17,891 nt of DNA from DAOUCP01 sp034432155 (GCA_034432155.1 DAOUCP010000145.1:1-17891); one strand, 5' to 3'. Counted from the stretch's first letter, positions 7,732 to 14,210 are shown. The notes: a model not told the origin generated them from the sequence alone. Translations and numbers: made by a program.

Positions 7732-7745
7732 GTGACCGTGTTCAC
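7732..7745. promoter_or_regulatory. GTGA-N6-TCAC palindrome before khtT-like gene
   Basis: GTGA (7732-7735) and TCAC (7742-7745) are spaced by six bases, the geometry of CRP/FNR-family operators. It is 28 bases ahead of the start codon at 7774. Only four bases per arm match, so it may be chance. The 7633-7773 gap also holds the ribosome binding site GGGAGG (7756-7761) but no clear -35/-10 pair. Confidence 0.2.
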
Positions 7746-7773
7746 GATGGTCGAAGGGAGGTCATAGGCAACA

Positions 7774-8259
7774 ATGACGCAGATCGAGGAGACAGAGCTG
7801 CCCGGTGTGGGCGTCCGCTATGGCTTCATGACGCGAAATGGCCGTCAGCTGGGGGTGATCGTGCACCGCACCGGCGAGCGCGACTTGATCGTGTATTGCA
7901 GTGACGATCCGGACCGCTGTGCGCTGACGGTGCGGCTGGACCTCGAGGAGGCCGCAGCCCTCGGCGAGCTCCTCGTCCGGAGCGAATTCCGGGAACGAAG
8001 CGGTGGCCGGCATCAGAATCTCGCCGGCCTGGCCATGGATTGGCTGGTGGTGGATCCGGCTGCCGAATGGGCAGGACGGACGCTGGGCGAGGCAGCCATT
8101 CAGGCCGCGACGGGTGCGACCGTGGTGGCCATCATCCGCGGGTCCCAGACCTTTGCCGCTTCCGAGCTGGACACCGTGCTGCAACCCGGCGATACCGTGG
8201 TGGCCGTCGGCACGGCGGCCAGTCTTGCGGACCTGGCACGGCGCCTGCGAGGCGAATGA
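7774..8259 (+). CDS. KhtT-like regulatory subunit of a cation/proton antiporter (TrkA-C domain)
   Basis: The 161-residue protein has a KhtT-type N-terminal part (about 5-75, starting LPGVGVRYGF and with VIVHRTGERDLIVY) and a C-terminal RCK_C/TrkA-C domain (about 78-158, with GRTLGEAAI, VVAIIRG and LQPGDTVVAVG). Its length matches KhtT of Bacillus. This cytosolic subunit binds a nucleotide and gates the partner antiporter. Its stop overlaps the start of the CPA2 antiporter gene (ATGA at 8256-8259), which fixes the pairing. Start: the ATG at 7774 follows GGGAGG with about 12 bases between. The ligand is not visible in the sequence; c-di-AMP binding is known for KhtT but unproven here. Confidence 0.85.
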   Translation: MTQIEETELPGVGVRYGFMTRNGRQLGVIVHRTGERDLIVYCSDDPDRCALTVRLDLEEAAALGELLVRSEFRERSGGRHQNLAGLAMDWLVVDPAAEWAGRTLGEAAIQAATGATVVAIIRGSQTFAASELDTVLQPGDTVVAVGTAASLADLARRLRGE

Positions 8260-9488
8260 ACCCTCCCGTCTCTCTCGGCCAGCCCGACGTCGGTCGCGCC
8301 TTCCTCGAGCTGGGCGCGGTGGTGGTGCTGCTGGCGATCCTGGCCCGTAGTTCGCATCGCGTGGGCCTCAGTCCCATCCCGGCGTACCTCGTGGCCGGCG
8401 TCCTTTTCCGCGCCTCGCGCGGCGGCGTGGCCTTGGCCTCCGATCCGGCCGTCGAGCTCGGCGCCCGGATCGGAGTGGTGCTGCTGCTCTTCATGCTGGG
8501 TCTTGAGTACACCGGCGAAGAGCTCTGGCACAGTCTCCGTCGCCGTTGGCCAGCCGGGCTCTTCGATCTGGTGGCCAACTTCCTGCCCGGCGCATTGATC
8601 GGCCTGGGGATGGGTTGGTCACCGCAATCGGCGGTCGTCTTGGGCGGTGTGACATACATCTCCTCATCGGGGTTGATCGCCAAGATGCTCGGTGACCTGG
8701 GGCGCATGGGGAACCGCGAGACCCCGGTGATTCTGAGCATTCTCGTGTTGGAGGACCTGGCCATGGCAGTCTACTTGCCGCTCGTGGTCCTCATGCTGTT
8801 GGGCGGTGACCTGGGCGACGCCGCGGTGTCCATTGCCGTCGCCCTCGGCGCTACCTTCGTGGCGCTCGCCGTGGCCGTGCGCCTCGGGCCGTTCTTGAGT
8901 CGGTTGCTGTGTACCCGTACCGACGAGGCGCTGCTGCTTTCGGTACTGGGTTTGGCGCTCCTGGCGGCCGGTGTTGCCGAGCGACTGGAGCTATCGGCAG
9001 CGATTGGCGCCTTCCTCGTGGGAATTGCTCTCTCGGGGCCCGTGCAAGAGCGTGCCAGCACGCTGGTAGGACCGCTGCGGGACCTGTCTGCCGCGGCCTT
9101 CTTCTTCCTGTTTGGCATGGCGGTGGATCTGCGAGCTGTGCCCGAGGTCCTCGCGCTTGCCATCTTCTTGGCCCTTGTGTCGTCGGGCACGAAGATGGTG
9201 ACCGGTTGGTGGGCTGCCAAACGGGAGGGCATCGGGTCGCGCGCGTGCCTGCGTGCTGGCACGGCGCTCGTCGCCCGCGGCGAGTTCTCCATCGTGATCG
9301 CTGGTCTGGCACTGGGCGGGCCCCTGGAGCCTCGTCTGGCGGCCCTGGCCGGCGTCTACGTGTTCTTGCTGGCAGTGCTGGGTCCGCTCGTGACGCGGAT
9401 CGCGGATCCGCTGGCCGATGGCTGGCTGCGGGGCAGAAGGCGGTGGCGTGCTATGCCGGCTGGGGCGAACAGAGGGGGCACGAACTGA
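8256..9488 (+). CDS. CPA2-family cation/proton antiporter (KhtU/KefB-like)
   Basis: This is a 410-residue integral membrane protein with roughly 12 hydrophobic segments, the usual size of the CPA2 transporter core without a KTN domain. Recognisable blocks are LFMLGLEYT (78-86), YISSSGLIAKML (134-145), VLEDLAM (164-170, the membrane-buried acidic pair), and VARGEFSIVIAG near the C-terminus. It probably exchanges K+ or Na+ for protons across the cytoplasmic membrane. The regulatory subunit encoded just upstream supplies the gating domain that KefB/KefC carry on the same chain. The ATG at 8256 overlaps the upstream stop. The C-terminal tail after the last span is short and Arg-rich. The ion cannot be inferred; by KhtTU precedent K+ is likeliest. 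Confidence 0.88.
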   Translation: MNPPVSLGQPDVGRAFLELGAVVVLLAILARSSHRVGLSPIPAYLVAGVLFRASRGGVALASDPAVELGARIGVVLLLFMLGLEYTGEELWHSLRRRWPAGLFDLVANFLPGALIGLGMGWSPQSAVVLGGVTYISSSGLIAKMLGDLGRMGNRETPVILSILVLEDLAMAVYLPLVVLMLLGGDLGDAAVSIAVALGATFVALAVAVRLGPFLSRLLCTRTDEALLLSVLGLALLAAGVAERLELSAAIGAFLVGIALSGPVQERASTLVGPLRDLSAAAFFFLFGMAVDLRAVPEVLALAIFLALVSSGTKMVTGWWAAKREGIGSRACLRAGTALVARGEFSIVIAGLALGGPLEPRLAALAGVYVFLLAVLGPLVTRIADPLADGWLRGRRRWRAMPAGANRGGTN

Positions 9489-9557
9489 CAGGCGTACCCG
9501 CGGTACCCCCTAAGCAGTCCATGGCCACGGCCGACTGGGCGAGATGGCCAGGACTGC

Positions 9558-9586
9558 TTGACGCAGCCGCATCGACCCTGGATACT
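9558..9586 (+). promoter_or_regulatory. Sigma70-type promoter for the RmlC-like gene
   Basis: TTGACG (9558-9563) and GATACT (9581-9586) are spaced by exactly 17 bases, a near-consensus pair. The transcription start would be near 9593, giving a leader of about 90 nt to the ATG at 9684, which is preceded by GAGGAGA. The gene is therefore probably not part of the antiporter operon, although the gap from the antiporter stop is only 195 nt. Confidence 0.6.
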
Positions 9587-9683
9587 CTCGCGGCCGGCGT
9601 GCAGCCGTGGCTGTCGGCACTCTGTCCTTGCCGGTGCGGCTCTCCGGTTGAGGACAAGGGAGCTCCCCCGAGGAGAAACTGCC

Positions 9684-10322
9684 ATGAAGATCGTGGGAGT
9701 CCGCAGTCTGGCCATCCCCGAAGTGAAGGTCATCCGCTACCGAAGATTCGCCGACGCGCGGGGCTACTTCACGGAGACGTACCGCGTCAGCGACTTCGAC
9801 GCCCACCCCGACTTGGGTGCCTTGGCCGGATTGCGCTTCTACCAGTGCAACGAGAGTCGATCGCGAGCCGGCACCATCCGCGGCATGCATCTTCAGTGGA
9901 ACCCGTACATGGCCAAGCTGGTCCGGACACTCAGCGGTCGCATGGTCGATCTGGTGCTCGACGTTCGGAAGGGCTCGCCAACCGCTGGCGCCGTCATCGC
10001 CCACGAGATGGCCGCCGATCCGGATGCCGAGTATGACGAATGGATCTGGGTGCCGGTTGGTTTCGCCCACGGCAACTACTACACCGTCGACAGCCGAATC
10101 GAATACTTGTGCACAGGCGAGTGGAGTCCCGGCTGCGAGGCCAGCATCTCGCCCCTGACGCCCGATCTGGACTGGTCGCTCTGTGACCCAGCGTTGCGCG
10201 AGGAATTCCTGGCGATCGCGGGCGCCGGTCCGCTCATGTCGGAGAAGGACCGCCAGGGTTACAGCTTCGCCGAATGGTCGGCGTCCCCCGATTCCGACCG
10301 CTTTCCGTACCCCGCCCCGTAA
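9684..10322 (+). CDS. RmlC-like nucleotide-sugar 3,5-epimerase family protein
   Basis: The 212-residue product has the RmlC cupin framework: RGYFTETYR (26-34), AGTIRGMHLQ (62-71) with the catalytic-type His69, KLVRTLSGRMVDLVLDVRKG (78-97), and PVGFAHGNYY (124-133). RmlC converts dTDP-4-dehydro-6-deoxyglucose to its 3,5-epimer for rhamnose synthesis. Two conserved places differ. The tyrosine expected after YxC is W147 (YLCTGEWSP). In the usual WnDP block, here SPLTP (156-160), T159 stands where the aspartate normally lies. The protein may therefore be a 3- or 5-epimerase, a ketoisomerase or a non-catalytic relative. No rmlA, rmlB or rmlD is nearby. The ATG at 9684 is supported by GAGGAGA and by the N-terminal beta strand starting at once. 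Family certain, exact reaction uncertain. Confidence 0.85.
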   Translation: MKIVGVRSLAIPEVKVIRYRRFADARGYFTETYRVSDFDAHPDLGALAGLRFYQCNESRSRAGTIRGMHLQWNPYMAKLVRTLSGRMVDLVLDVRKGSPTAGAVIAHEMAADPDAEYDEWIWVPVGFAHGNYYTVDSRIEYLCTGEWSPGCEASISPLTPDLDWSLCDPALREEFLAIAGAGPLMSEKDRQGYSFAEWSASPDSDRFPYPAP

Positions 10323-10345
10323 AGCTCACCACCGCGTGGTCCCGT

Positions 10346-10461
10346 GGCTGGGCGGCGCCTGCCAAGCCGTCTGGGCCTCGAGGGATCGCTGCGGCTGGGG
10401 GCGCCTGCCAAGCCGTCTGTGCCTCGAGGGATCGCTGCGGCTGGGCGGCGCGTGCGACGCC
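10346..10461. repeat. Tandem repeat of 46/47-bp units after the RmlC-like gene
   Basis: Units at 10346-10392 (47 bp) and 10393-10438 (46 bp) are nearly identical and share GGCGCCTGCCAAGCCGTCTG and GCCTCGAGGGATCGCTGCGG. A decaying third copy starts at 10439. The array lies between the stop of the rightward gene and the stop of the leftward PspC gene. There are no unique spacers, so it is not CRISPR. I see no gene between 10323 and 10478. Confidence 0.85.
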
Positions 10462-10478
10462 GGTCGCGATGTGGGTAC

Positions 10479-10781
10479 CTAGCTGCTGCCGCCGAAGAGT
10501 GTGGACAAGACGGCGAACGGCACCATGCAGAGGCCGCAGATCGCCGGCATGACCAAAAAGAGGACGACGAGGATCAGCGCCAGGGCCGAATGGCGGCCCT
10601 CCTCGTCTGGGATGACCCACCAGGCGACGAGGTAGACGGGCAGACCCACGCCGGCGAAGATGGCAAAGAGCACCCAGAGCAAGCGCAGGAGTGTCGAGTC
10701 GATCCCAAAGTAGCGCCCGAAGGCACCGCACACTCCCCCAATCACCCGATCATCGGTCGGTCGGCGGAGTACCTGAGTCAT
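10479..10781 (-). CDS. PspC-domain membrane protein
   Basis: The 100-residue protein has a PspC domain over residues 1-60: RRPTDDRVIGGVCGAFGRYF followed by IDSTLLRLLWVLF and VYLVAWWVIPDEE, all hallmark blocks. A second hydrophobic region (about 66-95) follows the domain. PspC proteins sit in the cytoplasmic membrane and in enterobacteria take part in the phage-shock envelope-stress response; single-domain PspC proteins like this one are widespread and mostly uncharacterised. No PspA homologue is in the window. The ATG at 10781 has GAGGTGA three bases upstream. The gene is transcribed divergently from the small gene at 11046. Confidence 0.9.
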   Translation of the reverse strand: MTQVLRRPTDDRVIGGVCGAFGRYFGIDSTLLRLLWVLFAIFAGVGLPVYLVAWWVIPDEEGRHSALALILVVLFLVMPAICGLCMVPFAVLSTLFGGSS

Positions 10782-11045
10782 CGGTCACCTCGTTGCGGAC
10801 AGCAGTGCTTGGCCATCGAGTAGCGTTACGCGCGAGCCACCGGGCGCCGGAGCTGTCGCCAGGGTGGCGCGAGTGTGTCGCCGAGATGCTAGCACAACGG
10901 GCGTCCTGCCGGTAAGCTCGGACCAAGACAGGCGCACCGCGCCGCGCGTCATGGCCCCCAGAGGGGGACCGATCGGGCGCCGGGTGTGCCTGACGCAGGG
11001 CGAGGATTCGGCCAGGTGAGCGGTTGGAGAAGGAGCGAGAGGCGA

Positions 11046-11264
11046 ATGCAAGGCACGGAGGTGGTGGCAGGCGAAAGCGCGCGTTCCCCGTATGTGGTCG
11101 TCGATGAGGATGGCACGGAGGTCGGTGTCGTGCTCGACTACGTCCAGTACGTCGCCCTGCTTGACTGGCTCGCCCGGCGTGGCGGGGGTAGGGGGCTGTC
11201 GACTTACTGGCGGCGGGCGATGGCAGGCTACGTGCCACCGCGGCGGCCGATGCGGTCGGTGTAA
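11046..11264 (+). CDS. Small hypothetical protein, antitoxin-like N-terminus
   Basis: The 72-residue product has the core YVVVDEDGTEVGVVLDYVQY (17-36), which resembles the VxDxxGxxVxVVLxxxxY strand-turn-helix start of Phd/YefM-type antitoxins and of small uncharacterised bacterial proteins. The rest is short and basic (WLARRGGGRG, YWRRAMAGYVPPRRPMR). No toxin-like gene is adjacent; the next gene, DUF6504, converges 49 nt away. The ATG at 11046 follows purine-rich GAGAGG. The 264-nt stretch before it (10782-11045), shared with the divergent pspC, shows no promoter I trust. The gene is probably real because its composition differs from neighbouring shadow frames, but the function is not assigned. 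Confidence 0.6.
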   Translation: MQGTEVVAGESARSPYVVVDEDGTEVGVVLDYVQYVALLDWLARRGGGRGLSTYWRRAMAGYVPPRRPMRSV

Positions 11265-11313
11265 CCTGGCTGGTGAGGGCGAGGCGGCTCTCGGCGGCTG
11301 CTGCGGCGGTCAT

Positions 11314-11571
11314 TCAGTCGTAAAGCCGAGCAAGAAACCAGGTCTGGGTGGCGAGATCTTGGTAGATCTCACAGATGACTCCCTGGTGGGTGGTCACCAG
11401 GAAGTAGCGGCGGCGGATCTCGCCGGCGGCAGACCACCAGTCGAGGGCAGGCTCGCGGACGTCCTCGATGGACGCGATGCGCAGGGCGGTGCCTCGCCAG
11501 CGAAATGCCGTGGGCCGGCCGTCGCTGGTGGCCTGGACGTGGATGGGATCACCGTCCCGGTGCTGGCGCAT
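11314..11571 (-). CDS. DUF6504-like protein linked to imuB
   Basis: The 85-residue product has the pattern of DUF6504 proteins, known as small partners encoded beside Y-family polymerase genes in Actinobacteria and relatives. It shows FRWRGTALRIASIEDV (22-37), then a WW pair, RRYFLVTTHQGVICEIYQD (52-70) and a WFLARLYD end. The biochemical role is unknown. It is the third gene of the leftward imuA-imuB cassette, separated from imuB by a 4 x 39 bp repeat. The start is uncertain: the ATG at 11571 has no clear ribosome binding site, and the same frame is open upstream through the repeats to 11967, so an N-terminal extension of 13-residue repeats from a GTG or TTG cannot be excluded. Confidence 0.7.
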   Translation of the reverse strand: MRQHRDGDPIHVQATSDGRPTAFRWRGTALRIASIEDVREPALDWWSAAGEIRRRYFLVTTHQGVICEIYQDLATQTWFLARLYD

Positions 11572-11596
11572 GGCACGAAGAAGGCGAGAGGCGGGC

Positions 11597-11752
11597 GAGG
11601 AGTTTGGCGCGGGACGGCGGACACGGCACGCGGCCGAGGAGTTTGGCACGGCACGGCAGCCGCGGGACGCAGCCGAGAAGTGTGGCACGGCACGGCAGCC
11701 GCGGGACGCAGCCGGGAAGTGTGGCGCAGCAGGGCAGCCGCGGGACGCAGCC
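11597..11752. repeat. Four tandem 39-bp units between imuB and DUF6504
   Basis: Units run 11597-11635, 11636-11674, 11675-11713 and 11714-11752, with a degenerate fifth after 11752. Copies 2 and 3 are nearly identical and share GGCACGGCACGGCAGCCGCG and GGACGCAGCC; copy 1 is the most diverged. The period is a multiple of three, so frames stay open across it on both strands, which produces spurious open frames. The array occupies nearly the whole gap between the imuB stop (11781) and the DUF6504 start. Confidence 0.9.
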
Positions 11753-11780
11753 GATGGGTGGCGGGTGGCGAAGAGGCCCT

Positions 11781-12986
11781 TCAGGCCGCTTGCCAGGGCG
11801 TGAGGTAGGCGCGTCGCTCGGGCAAGGGAGCGTCGATGGCGAGTACATGGCCTTGATGGATGATGCCGCCATAGCGGTCTTGGATGCGCCGCAGCGCGGC
11901 TTCGACGGGAGACCGTTCCTCGTGGTTCTGGCGGAAGAGATCGAGCTGCCGGCCAACGGTCGGGCATAGGCCGCGCACTGCCAGGGTGATGCGCTCGATG
12001 GGTGCCGGCCAGGAGATGGTGCTGGCCAGGCCATCGGCATGGGTCAGCAGGCGCTGCGGATGGACGATGGGTTCGATCAAGGTACGTTCGCGGCGGACGG
12101 TCTGGCTGTTCTCGAAGGTGAGCGTGAGGCTGAGGGCGCTGGCCATTTGGTAGCGGGCGGCGAGGGGTCGGGCGACCTGCTGGGCCAGGGATTCCAGGCA
12201 GCGATGGAGGAGGGGTTGGGTGTCGATGGGGTCCTCGAAGCTCTGGCTGGCTTCCAAGAATGGCTCAGCCTGCCAGGGTTGGACCCGAGCATCATCCTCG
12301 CCATGGGCCAGACGGTAGGCGCGCAGGCCGTCATACCCGAAGCGGGGCAGGATGCCGCTCGCCGGAAGGGCAGCGTACTGGTGGACCTTGGTGAGGCCTA
12401 GTACACGGAGCTGACGGTGGTTGCTCTCCGACAGGGGCAGGTAGCGGGTGGCGAGGCCACCCAGGAAGCGGATCTCGGTGCCGCGCGGTAGCACCATCAC
12501 GTCGGAGCCGACCAGGTATTGGGTGACGATCTTGCTGGTGAGTTTGCCGTGGGCCATGCCAACGCGGCTGGGCAGGCCGATCTCGTGGTGGACGCGTCGA
12601 GCCATCTCGACCGCGAGGGTACGCTCGGCGCCGCCGCGGGGCGTGAGCCCCGTGGCAGCGAGCCAACTGCGCTCCAGGTCGGCAGGCTCGACGGCAGGTA
12701 CCCATTCGGCTAGGAGCTCGAGCAAGATCTGGTACGTGTCACGGTAGCTGTCAAGCCGTGCTGGCAATACGGTGAGTTCAGGGCAGATCTTGCGAGCCTG
12801 ATTGAGGCTCATGCCCTGGCGGATGCCAAGCCGCTGGGCGGAATCGGACACGTCGTAGACGATGCGTGGCATGGGCTGTGGAGCCTCGATGACGATCGGT
12901 CGGTTGGCCAGGGCCCGATTGTCACGTACCTCGACGGCGATGGCCATGTGCGGCAGATGAACGCAGGCAATCCGCGGCTCGGTCAT
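11781..12986 (-). CDS. imuB: ImuB-like Y-family DNA polymerase homologue, catalytic residues lost
   Basis: The 401-residue protein has the Y-family fold signatures (GIRQGMSLNQARKICPEL, 54-71; GMAHGKLTSKIV in the palm/fingers; a thumb and a little finger). The metal-binding residues are gone: in the first motif, HLPHMAIAVE (10-19), His10 and Pro12 replace the two aspartates, and in the second motif, PADLERSW (101-108), Glu-Arg stands where Asp-Glu is required. The C-terminal region has QLDLF (347-351), a perfect beta-clamp-binding pentapeptide. This is the design of ImuB, the inactive scaffold that joins the clamp, ImuA and the error-prone polymerase ImuC/DnaE2 for SOS mutagenesis. It follows imuA by 40 nt and should share its SOS promoter. 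No dnaE2 is in the window. Confidence 0.88.
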   Translation of the reverse strand: MTEPRIACVHLPHMAIAVEVRDNRALANRPIVIEAPQPMPRIVYDVSDSAQRLGIRQGMSLNQARKICPELTVLPARLDSYRDTYQILLELLAEWVPAVEPADLERSWLAATGLTPRGGAERTLAVEMARRVHHEIGLPSRVGMAHGKLTSKIVTQYLVGSDVMVLPRGTEIRFLGGLATRYLPLSESNHRQLRVLGLTKVHQYAALPASGILPRFGYDGLRAYRLAHGEDDARVQPWQAEPFLEASQSFEDPIDTQPLLHRCLESLAQQVARPLAARYQMASALSLTLTFENSQTVRRERTLIEPIVHPQRLLTHADGLASTISWPAPIERITLAVRGLCPTVGRQLDLFRQNHEERSPVEAALRRIQDRYGGIIHQGHVLAIDAPLPERRAYLTPWQAA

Positions 12987-13026
12987 GGATCGCGGCTCGT
13001 TGAGATGAGCGACAGGCGACGGCGAA

Positions 13027-13770
13027 TCAGCATACCCATATCTCGATCGTCGGCTCGCCGCGGGCTAAGCCGGGCGATTTCAGGATCCGGGCCCGCGTTC
13101 GCCAGCCACGAAGGACACCGCCACGGCGCAGAAGACCGACTTGCAGGAAAGAGATGCGGAGTGCCGCGGCGTGGGCGAGGGAGCGGGCCGGACTTTCGGG
13201 GCCCGAAAGGATCAGAAGGGCGGTGGTGGCCCGACCCAACGCCGGCGTTACGACCCGAATGAATCGGCCAATGGCCTGCGAGTTGGTGCCGGCGGGTGGT
13301 AGGTCATCGAGTGCATCAAGCACCACGACGCTGAAGTGCTGGGCGGCCACGAGGTGGGTGGCAATGGCCAGGGCATCCAATGGCTGACGGGGTTGGACGA
13401 TGTACAGCCGCTCGAGATCGATGCCGCATTGCGCGAGGTAAGCGACGTCGGTCAGGGCGGGAACGTCGATCCAGGCGCTGTAGCCCGTCGCAGAGGCCAC
13501 CGTACGGGCGGCCACCGTTTCGCGGCCGCAGGTGGGCCGTCCAATGAGCTCGGTGATGCGGCCACGCGGGAAGCCACCGAGCCCAGTGGCTTGATCCAGG
13601 GCCGGGAAGCCGCTGGAGATGGTTGTCGCACCGACGATGGGCAGGTCGCCAACCTGGACCAGGCGGGCATTCAGCTGGGTGTTGACCTGCTCGGCAATGT
13701 CGCGTGGCGAGGCCGATGGGGCTGGAGGCCTTGGCGGGGTAATGACCGTCGAACGCGCTGCATACGGCAT
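13027..13770 (-). CDS. imuA: ImuA/RecA-like mutasome protein
   Basis: The 247-residue protein resembles the RecA/ImuA ATPase core. It has SGFPALDQATGLGGFPRGRI (53-72), a position like the start of the RecA core; a degenerate Walker A (GRPTCGRE, 77-84) where the usual GK-T/S is GR-E; a Walker-B-like strand VVVLDALDDL (148-157); and a C-terminal LRISF...RARILKSPG segment as in RecA relatives. ImuA proteins associate with ImuB and RecA in SOS translesion synthesis. The ATG at 13770 is chosen because conserved sequence begins soon after it and the -10 box is just upstream; frame extension further upstream would run into the tRNA. Being the first gene of the cassette, it is controlled by the LexA-type operator. 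Loss of the Walker A lysine suggests no ATP hydrolysis. Confidence 0.82.
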   Translation of the reverse strand: MPYAARSTVITPPRPPAPSASPRDIAEQVNTQLNARLVQVGDLPIVGATTISSGFPALDQATGLGGFPRGRITELIGRPTCGRETVAARTVASATGYSAWIDVPALTDVAYLAQCGIDLERLYIVQPRQPLDALAIATHLVAAQHFSVVVLDALDDLPPAGTNSQAIGRFIRVVTPALGRATTALLILSGPESPARSLAHAAALRISFLQVGLLRRGGVLRGWRTRARILKSPGLARGEPTIEIWVC

Positions 13771-13776
13771 GGCCCT

Positions 13777-13806
13777 AGTATAGGCGAACGGATGTTCTAA
13801 TGTCAA
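13777..13806 (-). promoter_or_regulatory. Near-consensus promoter of imuA-imuB with overlapping LexA box
   Basis: On the minus strand TTGACA (13801-13806, perfect) and TATACT (13777-13782) are spaced by 18 bases. Only six bases separate the -10 from the imuA ATG, so transcription should begin at or within a base or two of the start codon, giving a leaderless mRNA. The spacer contains the SOS operator listed separately. Confidence 0.8.
13785..13798. promoter_or_regulatory. LexA/SOS box (GAAC-N4-GTTC)
   Basis: CGAACGGATGTTCT on the plus strand (AGAACATCCGTTCG on the minus) has the perfect GAAC-N4-GTTC core of the Gram-positive type LexA box. It lies entirely between the -35 and -10 of the imuA promoter, where a bound repressor would block RNA polymerase. 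The position and the DNA-damage function of the genes make this a strong call. Confidence 0.82.
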
Positions 13807-13831
13807 ATGACGCCCGCCTCGCCCTCGGCCA

Positions 13832-13846
13832 TCCCCACCATGGGGA
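13832..13846 (-). terminator. Short hairpin just past the tRNA-Ser 3' end
   Basis: TCCCCA (13832-13837), a 3-base loop, and TGGGGA (13841-13846) form a 6-bp stem six bases beyond the tRNA 3' end. No T-run follows on the minus strand, so it is at best a processing or weak termination signal. Confidence 0.25.
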
Positions 13847-13851
13847 GCGAG

Positions 13852-13938
13852 CGGAGAGGGTGGGATTCGAACCCACGTCCCCTTGCGGGGAACGCGCTCT
13901 CCAGGCGCGCGCACTAGACCAGGCTATGCGACCTCTCC
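13852..13938 (-). tRNA. tRNA-Ser (GGA)
   Basis: An 87-nt class II tRNA folds by eye on the minus strand. The acceptor stem is GGAGAGG/CCTCTCC; the D stem is GCAT/GTGC with an AGCCTGGTCTA loop. The anticodon stem is CGCGC/GCGCG with loop CTGGAGA and anticodon GGA (reads UCC and UCU). A 16-nt variable arm has a CCCC/GGGG stem, and the T arm is GTGGG-TTCGAAT-CCCAC. The discriminator is G, as required for serine. CCA is not encoded. It lies upstream of imuA on the same strand, and the imuA promoter starts 46 nt downstream of its end. Confidence 0.96.
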
Positions 13939-13947
13939 AGCGTCTCC

Positions 13948-13977
13948 ATTCTACCATTGGCCTCACCCGACCCCTAA
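13948..13977 (-). promoter_or_regulatory. Candidate promoter of tRNA-Ser
   Basis: On the minus strand TAGAAT (13948-13953, five of six -10 positions) lies nine bases upstream of the mature tRNA 5' end. A weak TTAGGG (13972-13977) sits 18 bases further up. The position suits a tRNA promoter with a very short leader, but the -35 is poor. Confidence 0.4.
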
Positions 13978-14001
13978 CCATCCTCGAGCCACGAGTCGCC
14001 T

Positions 14002-14088
14002 GGCTGCGCCACCCGCGAGGAGGCGACCCCGCCTGCCGTGTTCCTGGCCCCGGACATGGACCGGCTGCGCCACCCGCAAGGAGGTGAC
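14002..14088. repeat. Two direct repeats with 61-bp period
   Basis: GGCTGCGCCACCCGC at 14002 recurs at 14063; the matching segments are 26 bp (14002-14027 and 14063-14088) with two mismatches. They lie in the gap between tRNA-Ser and the beta-propeller gene. This is one more short duplication of the kind seen elsewhere in the window. Confidence 0.6.
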
Positions 14089-14210
14089 TCGCTGCTGCCG
14101 GCCGACGTGACCGTCCGCCGGCGGCGAATCTAAGTCCCCGGGCGGCAACCGTGAGCACGAGAGGCCAAGCGGCGACTCGACGAGCTTCTGGTCGTGTCGG
14201 CATGACGAAG

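Noticed and set aside
10346..11752. Tandem arrays as possible CRISPR
   Set aside because: Units are directly adjacent with no unique spacers, and no cas gene is nearby.
13771..13914. Longer imuA start reaching into the tRNA gene
   Set aside because: The extra residues would be encoded by the antisense-free tRNA body and the promoter, so the ATG at 13770 is the sensible start.
13852..13938. tRNA-Ser as a mobile-element attachment site
   Set aside because: No direct repeat of the tRNA 3' end and no integrase gene occur in the window.
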